Both the position numbers and the translations under genes were made by a program. A DNA stretch of 64,000 nt from Pyramidobacter piscolens. GTDB taxonomy: Bacteria > Synergistota > Synergistia > Synergistales > Dethiosulfovibrionaceae. Location: positions 1-64,000 of the forward strand of contig SFDM01000007.1 of assembly GCA_004558205.1 (NCBI GenBank). The letters run 5' to 3'. Positions 40,225-48,480 of the stretch are shown piece after piece (position 1 is the first letter of the stretch; each line of letters begins with the position of its first letter). A model generated the notes under the pieces. That model was not told where the DNA came from. It did not search any database and saw only the letters and a list, made by a program, of their open reading frames with translations.

Positions 40225-43200
40225 TCACTTGCAGGGCGAATAACCGCAGCTGAAGCAGTAAGCGCAGCCAGCCACCATCTCCATGGGCGCGCCGCACTCG
40301 GGGCAGATCTTGTCGCTCTTGGAACGCCCGGGCTTGGCCTGCTCCGGTTCGATGAGCTTCTGAAGCAGCAGGGCCACGGCGTCGGGAATGGAGCGGACCA
40401 TCTCGTTGTCGTCGCAGTCGAACATCCAGTATTCTTTTCCCGAGATGCCGCGAAGCGTGCCGATAAAGTCTTCCAAATGGCCGCCGGAACGGAGGCCGAT
40501 GGACACCACGCGGGAAATGGCCTCGGTCATGGCTTTCAGCTCGGAGCCGCTCTTGCCAAGCGACGCGAAGACCTCAAAGGGATCGTTGCCGTCGTAGTTC
40601 AGCGTCACCCACAGGCTGCCCCAGGGCGTCTTGTCCTTGATGGTCTTGCCGTAGACGATCGGCGTGGAGCGCTGGCGCACCTTGCTGCTGTAGATGGTCG
40701 GCGCGGGCGCTTCAGCGCCCTTGGCTTCCGGCTTGACGGGCTGGGTTTCGGCCTTGGTCTTCTCCTCGGCTTCGGCCTTGACCACCGTGGAGGGCGCTTC
40801 CTTCTTCACCTCGATGGGCTGATCGTTGCGCGAGCCGTCGCGGTAGATCGTGATGCCCTTGCAGCCCATGTCGTAGCAGGCCTCGTAGACACGGCGCACG
40901 TCGTCCACCGTGGCCGAGTTGGGCAGGTTGACGGTCTTGCTGATGCCGCTGTCCACGTAACGCGCGAAGATGCCCGTCACCGCCACGTGTTCGTCGGTGG
41001 AGATGTCGTAGGCCGTCACGTAGCGGGGATCGGAAATTTTCATGCCGGTATGGAGTTCCTCCATGCCCTGCTTGGTGACCAAAGGATGGAAGTACTCGCG
41101 CACCTCCCAGCCGTCGCCGTCGGAACGCATGACCTTGCGGCTCCAGTTCCAGGCGAAATTGGGCTCGATGCCGGCGGAGCTGTCGAAGATCATGGAGATC
41201 GACCCCGTCGGCGCGATGGAAAGCCGGCGGCTGTTGCGCAGCCGGCCCTCCAGAAGGGCCAGCAGAATCCGGCGGAGCTGGGGAAGCGCGTCGGCGCCCA
41301 GGAACTCGGGCAGCGCCTCCAACGTGTTCAGCAGGGTGTAGGGCACGCTGCGGCGACTCTTCATCTGAGCCACGAAATTCCTGTACGCCTCCAGATCCAT
41401 CTCCTCGATCCACTGCCGTGAAAAGAGTTCGCCGCCGTGGGCGCGGTGTTCTTCCTCAAAGAGCTTCGCCACGGCGAAGCTCTCGGAGAAGGGCTCCTTG
41501 CTGAGGTCGCTCACAATGTCCGCCGTGGCCATCAAGGCCGCCGAGGCCATGCGCGCCCCCAATTTCTCGCAGCAGCGGTCGAAGCTCTCGGAGCCATAGA
41601 CGTCGCCGCACAGGATCGCCGCGTCGGCCAGCCCCATCAGCCCCAGCCCCACGGGGCGGATGCGCTTGGTGCGCTCGCCGATACGCGCCAGAGGATAGCT
41701 CGTCGCGTCGATCACCAGGTCGAGATAGTAGATCGAACGGTACACCTGATCCACAAAGGCCGCCTCGTCGAAACCGGGCGTCCCCGCCTCGTCGGGCTTG
41801 ACGAACTTCGCCAGGTTGATGGAACCAAGGTTACAGCTTGTATATGTAGGCAAGGGCTGTTCGCCACAGTTATGGACATAGAGTCCGTTCGCGTCGAAGG
41901 CGTTGATCCCCGGCACCTGAACGTCAAAGACTTCGGCTTCACCGCAGGGCGTCAGCGCTTCAAAGCACACGGCAAACCTCTCCCTGTTCAACATCCTCTT
42001 GTAACCGGCCAAAGCATCGTCCAATCTGCGCTGTTTATCGCTGTCTTCAAAGCCGATCAGATCGCTGAACACCTTGATGTTGTCGTTGCTGATCACAAGT
42101 TCGTGCTGGCTGCGAGTTTCATAGAGCTTTCGTCCGCCCTTGCCGTCAGGCAGAAGCGAGACCGACGCGTTTCCTCTGTTTTGATAAATTGCGCTGACAA
42201 TGCCGAAGCGTCCCAGCATCCTCTGCACCGCTTTCAGCGTGTCCAGATCGCTCTGGGTTAAACGAACGCTGATTCCCTTTTCGCAGCTTCCCTGAACTGA
42301 ACCGTCAGCGTCAAACAAGCCGCGCAGGAAACCTCTGCAAAAGGCGCTGGACGTTTCAGACTCAAGTTTCGGCGTAATGCGCTTATGTCCCGGCGCCATG
42401 CCAAGGGAAAGAGCCGCATCCTTGATCGCCGCGATGGAAAGACGGTATTCATTCCTCTCGGGCAGAGGCATCCACCCCGCAAAATCCGCACGGTGAGGCA
42501 AAGAAAGAGCGCACTGATAAGCGCGATCCATCACGGCGTTTACACCGGCACAATCCCCGTTGGACGCCTCTCCAGCCTGCCACACCGACAGAACCGCCTT
42601 ATCTTCCTTGAGCGTACCGTCCCCAAGAAGCAGCCCCATCAGGTAGCCTTCATTTTCAGAGAACCTGCCTTCCCATCCTTTTACAGAACGCTGGTCGTTC
42701 AAAAGCAGAAGGTCGCCCTTCACAAGAGCCGACGCTTCCACCCATTCGACTTCTCGAGCGTATCTGGAAAGAGAGCTGATGCGGCAGACCTTGTGATCAG
42801 CCGTTAGTTTCAGCGTCTGCCCCTCGGCGGTGGACAACTCGTAGACCTTTTTGATCCCCGTGGGGAAAAACCCCGTCGTCTCATAGGTTTTTCCATCTAC
42901 GAGAAGGGAGGCAGGAACGTTCACTAACGACAAGACCTGCCGCGGCCCACGGTCGGTCATAACCCAAGTATCGCCCGTCACGCAGGGATTCGTGGACTCA
43001 ATTCTAAATTCATCAGACATCTTCAAAAGATTGTCGTCGTTGGCCCTGTCGATGAAGAACACGCCGGGGTCGCCGCGCCGCCAGGCGTTCTGGCAGAGTT
43101 TATTCCAGAGGTCGGCCCCCTGGACCGTGCGAACCACTTCGCCGTTCGAACGGGAGTGGAGGGCGAAAGCTCTCTTCTCGCGGGCCGCGGCCACCAGCTC

Positions 43201-43992
43201 GTCGGAGACGCAGACAGAGATGTTGAAGTAGGACAGTTTGCCCTCCTCCACCTTGGCGTCCATGAAATGCTCGATGTCGGGGTGGTCGTCGGGCAGCATG
43301 CCCATCAGCGCCGCCCTGCGGCGGCCGCCTTGGACGACCACGGAACCCATGGTGTTCCAAGTCTCCATGAAGGACACGGGGCCTGAGGCTTTGCCGCCCG
43401 TGCCGCCTTTGATGTCGGCCCCGCGCTCGCGCAGATGGCCGAAGTTGCCGCCCACGCCGCCGCCGTACTTGCTGATCACCGCGGCGTCGCGCACGGACTC
43501 GAAGATGCCTTCGATGCTGTCGGGAATGTCGATGACAAAGCAGGCAAAAAGCTGCTGATTGTCGGTTTTGCTGTCATAGAGGCGCCGGTAGTCCTCGAGG
43601 TCCATCTCGTCGGGCGAGCGGTAGATCAGCTCTACCAGCTCGGGATTCCGGGTCATTCCAGCGCCGGATGCGAAAAGGCAGGGGGAGTTGAAGATAAAAC
43701 GCCCCTCCACCAGATCGGCGTAGAGGTTCTTCTCAAGCCTGCGAATCCAATCGATATCGTCGGATTTTCTATACAGGCTCTCGGCCGTGCAGACGATACG
43801 GGAGACGCGGCGAGCGAACTCTTCAAAACTGCGTTCTTTGCGCAGTCCGCCGGCGGCCCCGTCATAGCGCTCTGCAAAATAACGCTGCTCCAGAAGCCAG
43901 AGCGCGTTCTCCGACTGACGCGGAACAAGAGGATTTTCCAGCAGGGCAAGATCAATCGCAGCTTTAAATCGGTCCGTCATAGATTTGTACAT
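40225..43992 (-). CDS. nrdJ: Class II (adenosylcobalamin-dependent) ribonucleotide reductase, with intein
   Basis: The reading frame is 1255 codons; removal of a 372-residue intein (337-708) leaves 883 residues, a normal NrdJ length. It reduces ribonucleotides to deoxyribonucleotides using B12. FNSPCLFASG, GGGVGGNFG, TNPCGEQPLP (joined after splicing) and SYPLARIGERTKR are class II features, and a C-terminal zinc-ribbon-like CPECGAPM...YCFSCGYSPC is typical of the family. Start at 43992 by GGAGA. It is driven by a consensus promoter with an NrdR box upstream. The 200-base leader shows no B12 riboswitch that I can recognise. Confidence 0.95.
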   Translation of the reverse strand: MYKSMTDRFKAAIDLALLENPLVPRQSENALWLLEQRYFAERYDGAAGGLRKERSFEEFARRVSRIVCTAESLYRKSDDIDWIRRLEKNLYADLVEGRFIFNSPCLFASGAGMTRNPELVELIYRSPDEMDLEDYRRLYDSKTDNQQLFACFVIDIPDSIEGIFESVRDAAVISKYGGGVGGNFGHLRERGADIKGGTGGKASGPVSFMETWNTMGSVVVQGGRRRAALMGMLPDDHPDIEHFMDAKVEEGKLSYFNISVCVSDELVAAAREKRAFALHSRSNGEVVRTVQGADLWNKLCQNAWRRGDPGVFFIDRANDDNLLKMSDEFRIESTNPCVTGDTWVMTDRGPRQVLSLVNVPASLLVDGKTYETTGFFPTGIKKVYELSTAEGQTLKLTADHKVCRISSLSRYAREVEWVEASALVKGDLLLLNDQRSVKGWEGRFSENEGYLMGLLLGDGTLKEDKAVLSVWQAGEASNGDCAGVNAVMDRAYQCALSLPHRADFAGWMPLPERNEYRLSIAAIKDAALSLGMAPGHKRITPKLESETSSAFCRGFLRGLFDADGSVQGSCEKGISVRLTQSDLDTLKAVQRMLGRFGIVSAIYQNRGNASVSLLPDGKGGRKLYETRSQHELVISNDNIKVFSDLIGFEDSDKQRRLDDALAGYKRMLNRERFAVCFEALTPCGEAEVFDVQVPGINAFDANGLYVHNCGEQPLPTYTSCNLGSINLAKFVKPDEAGTPGFDEAAFVDQVYRSIYYLDLVIDATSYPLARIGERTKRIRPVGLGLMGLADAAILCGDVYGSESFDRCCEKLGARMASAALMATADIVSDLSKEPFSESFAVAKLFEEEHRAHGGELFSRQWIEEMDLEAYRNFVAQMKSRRSVPYTLLNTLEALPEFLGADALPQLRRILLALLEGRLRNSRRLSIAPTGSISMIFDSSAGIEPNFAWNWSRKVMRSDGDGWEVREYFHPLVTKQGMEELHTGMKISDPRYVTAYDISTDEHVAVTGIFARYVDSGISKTVNLPNSATVDDVRRVYEACYDMGCKGITIYRDGSRNDQPIEVKKEAPSTVVKAEAEEKTKAETQPVKPEAKGAEAPAPTIYSSKVRQRSTPIVYGKTIKDKTPWGSLWVTLNYDGNDPFEVFASLGKSGSELKAMTEAISRVVSIGLRSGGHLEDFIGTLRGISGKEYWMFDCDDNEMVRSIPDAVALLLQKLIEPEQAKPGRSKSDKICPECGAPMEMVAGCAYCFSCGYSPCK
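41869..42984 (-). other. Intein with LAGLIDADG homing endonuclease inside nrdJ
   Basis: 372 residues, spliced between Pro336 and Cys709 of the precursor. It starts with Cys337 (CVTGDTWV), has the splicing block B TADH (397-400), and ends VHN before the +1 Cys. The two endonuclease motifs are GYLMGLLLGDG (449-459) and GFLRGLFDADG (554-564). The site falls in the conserved NPC-GEQP motif of the reductase, a well-known intein insertion site. By eye the segment is less GC-rich than the flanking exteins. The endonuclease appears intact, with one Asp in each motif. Confidence 0.95.
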
Positions 43993-44191
43993 GAGTGCTC
44001 TCCGTTCTCTTCAATAAGATATGGGAAACGATCCGTCGGGACGCGCCCTTTCAAAAAGCGCGGGCCTCGGAATGCCCCCTTGCAGCCGGCGGTTCCCCCC
44101 GGCCTTCTCTCTTCGACGCGATCTCCCCGCCAGGGGACAGGACTCGCGGCCTTTGGCGCTGCAGACATAAAACCTGGTGAGCCACAGTTTC

Positions 44192-44220
44192 ATTCTACCG
44201 CAAAACAGAAGTCCGGTCAA
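44192..44220 (-). promoter_or_regulatory. Promoter of nrdJ
   Basis: On the minus strand TTGACC (44215-44220), 17-base spacer, TAGAAT (44192-44197). Transcription should begin near 44185, leaving a leader of about 190 bases. Positions 43993-44185 contain no gene. Confidence 0.8.
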
Positions 44221-44228
44221 AGGAAAAA

Positions 44229-44244
44229 ACGCTAGATATAGCGT
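44229..44244 (-). promoter_or_regulatory. NrdR box
   Basis: On the minus strand ACGCTATATCTAGCGT matches the NrdR consensus ACACTATATCTAGTGT at 14 of 16 positions. It lies eight bases upstream of the nrdJ -35. NrdR is the ATP/dATP-sensing repressor of ribonucleotide reductase genes. Confidence 0.8.
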
Positions 44245-44261
44245 CAAGTTTTTCTTAAAAA

Positions 44262-44272
44262 CACTAATTGTG
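44262..44272 (-). promoter_or_regulatory. Possible second, shortened NrdR half-box pair
   Basis: On the minus strand CACAATTAGTG is an inverted repeat with the CAC/GTG ends of an NrdR box but a core three bases shorter. Its centre is about 30 bases from the first box, close to the usual tandem spacing. Confidence 0.35.
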
Positions 44273-44295
44273 GAGAAAAAAGCCTTTCCCAGCGC

Positions 44296-44342
44296 CAAAA
44301 AGAACCCTTCCGCACACCGTCAGACCACGCGGCACGGAAGGG
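44296..44342 (-). terminator. Terminator of the TonB-like gene
   Basis: On the minus strand CCCTTCCG...CGGAAGGG, followed by TTCTTTTTGG. Confidence 0.75.
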
Positions 44343-44418
44343 ATTTTACCAGCTTTTGCCATGGTGATGGGAAGAAAAAAAAGGCGCTTCTCCAAAATCC
44401 TGGCGCGTCCTGCGCCTC

Positions 44419-45144
44419 TCACAGTTCCATGCTGACGCCCTTCAGCGAAAACCTTACGGGAATCCTTACCCGGGCGTTCAGGCTTTTCACGAAGCGCCAG
44501 CTTTTCAGCGCCCTGACCGCGGAATTGTCGAGCGCCGCGAAGCCGCTGCTTTTCTCGACGGCGACGCCGGTCACCGCGCCCGCCTTGACGGTGACGATCA
44601 GCGACACCAGTCCCTGTTCGCCCCTGATGCGGCTTGGGCGCGGATAGAGAGGATCGCTTTTTCTCAGCACCATAGCTCCTGCCGCGTTTTGGACTCCGCC
44701 GCCGTCTGCGGACCCGCCGCCTTCCCCTTTTCCGGAGCCGGGGAAAACGGAGGCCCCTACGGGCCCCAGCGCGGCGGGCGCGGCGATCTTGGATGAAAAG
44801 GAAGGCGGCGTCTCCGTTTTTTCGGGATCCCTGCGGATCGCTTTCCTCTGAGAAACCGCTGGTGTACGAGGTTTGCTCTTCGGCGGAACGGCTTTTTCAG
44901 GAGTTTTTTTCGCGGTTTCCGCAGAAGGCCTGGGGACGTTCTGGACGGGCGGGGCGCTTTGGGGCTGGGGAACGCCCGCTCCGCCTTCCCCCCTGGATCC
45001 CCCGCCGCCGGAGGAAAGCAGTTTCAACACCAAAAGGGGGCGTTCCTTTTCGGAACGGGGGCCGAAGGGCAGCGCGAAGAGAAGGGCGTGGACCGCCGCG
45101 CTCAGCGCCAGCGCTGCCAAGTAGACTTTTTTGCGTCTCTTCAC
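44419..45144 (-). CDS. TonB-family energy-transducing protein
   Basis: 241 residues from a GTG at 45144 (GGAGG/GGGAA upstream; an upstream ATG has no ribosome site). A basic start KRRKKV leads to one membrane helix (about 7-26), a Pro/Lys/Ser-rich periplasmic spacer (about 60-130), and a C-terminal TonB domain (about 160-241; YPRPSRIRGEQGLVSLIVTV and ALDNSAVRALKSWRF). The YP near the domain start is a TonB hallmark. It transmits proton-motive energy to outer-membrane receptors, which supports a diderm cell. No exbB/exbD or receptor gene lies adjacent. An extended -10 (TGGTATATT) is at 45175-45183, minus strand. Confidence 0.85.
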   Translation of the reverse strand: MKRRKKVYLAALALSAAVHALLFALPFGPRSEKERPLLVLKLLSSGGGGSRGEGGAGVPQPQSAPPVQNVPRPSAETAKKTPEKAVPPKSKPRTPAVSQRKAIRRDPEKTETPPSFSSKIAAPAALGPVGASVFPGSGKGEGGGSADGGGVQNAAGAMVLRKSDPLYPRPSRIRGEQGLVSLIVTVKAGAVTGVAVEKSSGFAALDNSAVRALKSWRFVKSLNARVRIPVRFSLKGVSMEL

Positions 45145-45246
45145 AATTCCCTTCCCTCCCGTTCTTTTCCGTCCAATATACCACATCCTACGTTTCAATT
45201 CCATCTGAAAAGGTACGCGCGAAAACGGTACGGACCGAACAATTCA

Positions 45247-45275
45247 TTGATCTTATTTCCCCCAAATGGTAGAAT
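45247..45275 (+). promoter_or_regulatory. Promoter of the diguanylate cyclase-epimerase pair
   Basis: TTGATC (45247-45252), 17-base spacer, TAGAAT (45270-45275). Confidence 0.7.
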
Positions 45276-45375
45276 GCGGCTGTCGGACCTATTGCGGCAG
45301 AATCCAAATGAACATGTTTATCAGCGTATCCGGGACACGCATGTTGAATCCAATCGAGAGAGGAATGTCTAAAAT

Positions 45376-47016
45376 ATGAAACTGCAGAAACAGCTTTTCC
45401 TCACGCTGATATGCCTGTGCACAATTCCCGTGATGTTCAGCACCGCGGCCTTCATCCTGTTCTATAGGAGCAGCGCGCTCGAAAGCATCTACAGCGGCAT
45501 CGCCACCTCCGCCCAGATCAGGACCGAGAGCATTGAACGGCTGATATTCACCGTGCGGGAGCACCTGCACCTCTCGGAAGCGACGCTGCCGCTGCACAGC
45601 CTGCTCGAGGCCAGCTTTTACGGGACCCCTTTTCAGCCCAACCAGCTGGACGACGTCAGAAAGATGTATCTGGCTCAAGCCAAGAGCCTTCACCTGCTCA
45701 AAGCCATCGCGCTGATCGACAGGAAGGGGGAAATCGTCGTCAGTACGGTTCCCGCGCGCGAAGGCACTGTTTCCAGGCTCCCGTTGAAGGTGATGAACTC
45801 GCTTCGCAGCGGTGTCGCCCTTGTCATTTCCGCCAACCTGCCGGGATTTTCGCCTCAGGATCCCCAGAAAGGGACCGTCAATTTTTCATCGCCCTGTTTC
45901 TCGGGCGGCGTCTACATGGGCGCGCAGAATATCGGCATCGACGTGCAGAGCCTGGCTCCGCTGGTGGGAGGAAAGCTGATCGCTCCCTCGGCCGCCGTCC
46001 AGCTCTTTGACGAGGAGGGGCGGCTTATCGTCCAGAGCGGTGCCGGCGTGGTCTCCCGCTCTCTGGAGGAACTTCCCGCGCTGTGGCTCGAGTGGAAGCG
46101 CTTTCGCGCCTCCTGTGAAAGCAGGATCATCAGGTTCGGCGCCGGCAAGGACAACCGGACCGGCCTGATGACCGGCATCGGCTCCACGGGATGGACTCTT
46201 CTCTGCTCCGTGGGCTACGAGGAACTGATCCGCCCGATCCTCAGAATAACGGGATCCTTTATCGCCTTTGTGGCCATGCTGCTGCTCGTGGCGATCTATC
46301 TGACCATGAAATCCGCGAAATACATTACCCAGCCTCTGGAAAACCTCATGGAATCCATCGCGAGACTGCACGGCGGCGCCAGCGACGCCCGTTTCACCTG
46401 CGACCTGAACAACGAATTCGGCGTGATCTCCGACGCCTTCAACGGGTTGATCGAACAGCTGAACCAACATATCGCCCGCGAGCAGGAACGAAGCCGCTAC
46501 CTCCTGAAGAAATCCGAGACGGACTCGCTGACGGGCGTTTACAACAACGGTTCCACCAGGGAATACATCGACGCGTTCCTGAGCGGGGACCGCGGAACCG
46601 GAGCCTGCCACGCCCTTCTCATCGTGGACATCGACAACTTCAAAAAGATCAACGACCGTTTCGGCCACGCGGCCGGCGACACGCTTCTGCAGAAGCTCGC
46701 CGGGGCGCTGCGCGCCAACTTCAGGGAGAGCGACGTGGTAGGGAGAGTGGGCGGCGATGAGTTCGTCGTGCTCGTCAAACATCTCGCCTCAACGGAGATT
46801 TTGGAGAAAAAGCTTAAAACGATGCTGGAGGCCACCAGGGCCATCAGCCAGGAGAGCGGGCTGGAGAGGGCCTTCACGATTTCCATGGGCGTCGGCTTCT
46901 GCCCCGCCGACGGGGCGTCCTATCAGGAGCTCTTCGAAGCGGCGGACCGGGCCATGTATCTGTCAAAAGAACAAGGCAAAGACAGCTTTGTCTTCTCTAA
47001 GAAAGGTGAGGTCTAA
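45376..47016 (+). CDS. Diguanylate cyclase with extracytoplasmic sensor and HAMP
   Basis: 546 residues. One membrane helix at about 10-30, a periplasmic Cache-like sensor at about 35-285, a second helix at about 290-312, a HAMP-like segment (about 315-370), then a GGDEF domain (about 385-546). The active site GGDEF is intact at about 459-463, and the inhibitory I-site RESD lies five residues before it, so product inhibition is likely. It makes cyclic di-GMP from GTP in response to an external ligand. Its TAA stop directly abuts the ATG of the epimerase, so the two are one transcript. Confidence 0.92.
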   Translation: MKLQKQLFLTLICLCTIPVMFSTAAFILFYRSSALESIYSGIATSAQIRTESIERLIFTVREHLHLSEATLPLHSLLEASFYGTPFQPNQLDDVRKMYLAQAKSLHLLKAIALIDRKGEIVVSTVPAREGTVSRLPLKVMNSLRSGVALVISANLPGFSPQDPQKGTVNFSSPCFSGGVYMGAQNIGIDVQSLAPLVGGKLIAPSAAVQLFDEEGRLIVQSGAGVVSRSLEELPALWLEWKRFRASCESRIIRFGAGKDNRTGLMTGIGSTGWTLLCSVGYEELIRPILRITGSFIAFVAMLLLVAIYLTMKSAKYITQPLENLMESIARLHGGASDARFTCDLNNEFGVISDAFNGLIEQLNQHIAREQERSRYLLKKSETDSLTGVYNNGSTREYIDAFLSGDRGTGACHALLIVDIDNFKKINDRFGHAAGDTLLQKLAGALRANFRESDVVGRVGGDEFVVLVKHLASTEILEKKLKTMLEATRAISQESGLERAFTISMGVGFCPADGASYQELFEAADRAMYLSKEQGKDSFVFSKKGEV

Positions 47017-47961
47017 ATGACGAATCGCGCTTTGGTCACAGGAGGCGCCGGCTTTATCGGCTCCCATCTCTGCGACTCACTGCTTCGGAACGGCTGGGAC
47101 GTTACGGTCCTGGACAGCTTGATCACGGGGCGGCAATGCAACATCCAACACCTGATGGGGCGCGGCGATTTCCACTTCGTGCGCGGCGACGTCACCGACG
47201 CCGACCTGATCGGCAAACTGGCGGCCCAGGCCGACAAGGTCTTCCACCTGGCGGCCATGGTCTCGGTCCCCCTGTCCGTCGAACAGCCCGAGGAGTGCTG
47301 GCGCGTCAACGTCCAAGCCTTCGGTTCCCTGCTTTGCGCCCTCAGGGAGCGCAAAACGCCTCTGGCCTACGCCTCGTCGGCGGCGGTTTACGGAAGCCGC
47401 AGCGAAGGCCTGCGCCGCGAGGAGGAGCCGCCCATGCCCCTTTCGCCTTACGGCGAGAGCAAGGCCATCAACGAAATTCAAGCGGCCACGGCAAGCTGCG
47501 AGTGGGGAGTGCCCACGGTGGGGTTCCGCTTCTTCAACGTCTACGGGCCGCGTCAGAGCTCCCGGGGCGCTTACGCCTCGGTGATCCCCAAGTTCTGCAG
47601 CGCCCTCGTCACGGGGAGAACTCCCGTGATCTACGGCGACGGAGGGCAGACACGGGATTTCATCAGCGTCCATGATATCGTCGAAATCGTTCAGCGGACG
47701 CCGCCCGCCACTGCAGGCACGCTGGTCTACAACGTCGCCACGGGGCATTCAGTCACCGTAGCCGAGACGCTGCAACTCATCGCGCAGCACTGGAAAAAGC
47801 CGATCCAGCCCGACTACAAGCCCGAGCGCCCCGGCGACATCCGTCTGAGCGCGGCGGACACGTTGAAACTCCAGTCCGTCCTAAAAGATTACCGGTTCCA
47901 GCCTCTTTCCGGAGGGATCGCCGAAACGCTCCGCTGGTACGCCGAGCATCCCGAAGACTGA
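47017..47961 (+). CDS. NAD-dependent NDP-sugar epimerase
   Basis: 314 residues, extended SDR fold. GGAGFIGS at 9-16 binds NAD; ASSAAVYG carries the Ser, and SPYGESK the Tyr-x-x-x-Lys pair. The FRFFNVYGPRQ and GDGGQTRDFI stretches point to UDP-GlcNAc/UDP-glucose 4-epimerases or dehydratases of WbpP/GalE type; it differs from the galE at 5023. It probably supplies a sugar for an exopolysaccharide or surface glycan. AAAGGTGAGG at the end of the upstream gene is its ribosome site. The exact sugar is undetermined. Confidence 0.87.
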   Translation: MTNRALVTGGAGFIGSHLCDSLLRNGWDVTVLDSLITGRQCNIQHLMGRGDFHFVRGDVTDADLIGKLAAQADKVFHLAAMVSVPLSVEQPEECWRVNVQAFGSLLCALRERKTPLAYASSAAVYGSRSEGLRREEEPPMPLSPYGESKAINEIQAATASCEWGVPTVGFRFFNVYGPRQSSRGAYASVIPKFCSALVTGRTPVIYGDGGQTRDFISVHDIVEIVQRTPPATAGTLVYNVATGHSVTVAETLQLIAQHWKKPIQPDYKPERPGDIRLSAADTLKLQSVLKDYRFQPLSGGIAETLRWYAEHPED

Positions 47962-48480
47962 CGCGCAGCCCCATAACCAGAAAACAACCAGATAAAGAAA
48001 AGCTCAGCGATTTCTTGAACTGTTCGAACTGTTCTTGGAAGCCGCTGAACATTTTTTTTACCGTCTTCATGATCCAGATTCCGCGCCCGCCCAAAGGCAC
48101 GCCATGGAGTCGAAGGAAGCACAAAATGAAATTTTCATATCCCTGAAATAAAAAAATTTAAAGAGCACCCAACCTTAAGGCCACTAATCTCAATCAGCAA
48201 CAGGACTGGCAAATACACTGACAACGCTCCGTCTTTGCGGTCTGCCCGCCGGGTTTTCCGCGCCGCTCCACGGAGTCCCCTTCTTTTCCAGCGGCCTCAA
48301 AATGGCGGCATGACGACGGCTTTTCCGCTCCTTTCGGCGCCAGCGCGCCACTGTGCAGAGGCTCATCTTCGTCTAAAATGGAACGAAGTAAGCCAAGCGT
48401 CTCCTGTTCCGCCCTTAGATCGCATTAGATGACATCTGAAATCTGACGTTCCATTCCATCATCTTGAGGAGGTAAGGCTC
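47962..48480. other. Non-coding stretch with one terminator-like hairpin
   Basis: About 520 bases between the epimerase and the first clostripain gene. It contains a terminator at 48004-48059. A GTCTTTGCGGTCT fragment of the dispersed repeat lies near 48230. Nothing else is recognisable. An antisense open frame (47777-48124) overlaps the epimerase and lacks a good ribosome site. The clostripain ribosome site GAGGAGG is at about 48463-48469. Confidence 0.5.
48004..48059 (+). terminator. Terminator after the epimerase gene
   Basis: TCAGCG pairs with CGCTGA around a self-complementary GTTCGAAC loop, followed by eight Ts. Confidence 0.6.

Noticed and set aside
40174..41421. 415-codon plus-strand frame opposite nrdJ
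   Set aside because: Rich in His, Arg and Ala with no motif; antisense shadow of a conserved enzyme. The same applies to 22951-24111 and 55916-57163.
43993..44185. Cobalamin riboswitch before the B12-dependent reductase
   Set aside because: The leader is of suitable length, but the conserved GCCACTG and AGYCAGGAGACC-type boxes are missing.
47777..48124. Minus-strand frame beginning MKTVKKMFSG near 48070
   Set aside because: It has a plausible-looking start peptide but overlaps the epimerase antisense by about 185 bases and has a weak ribosome site.
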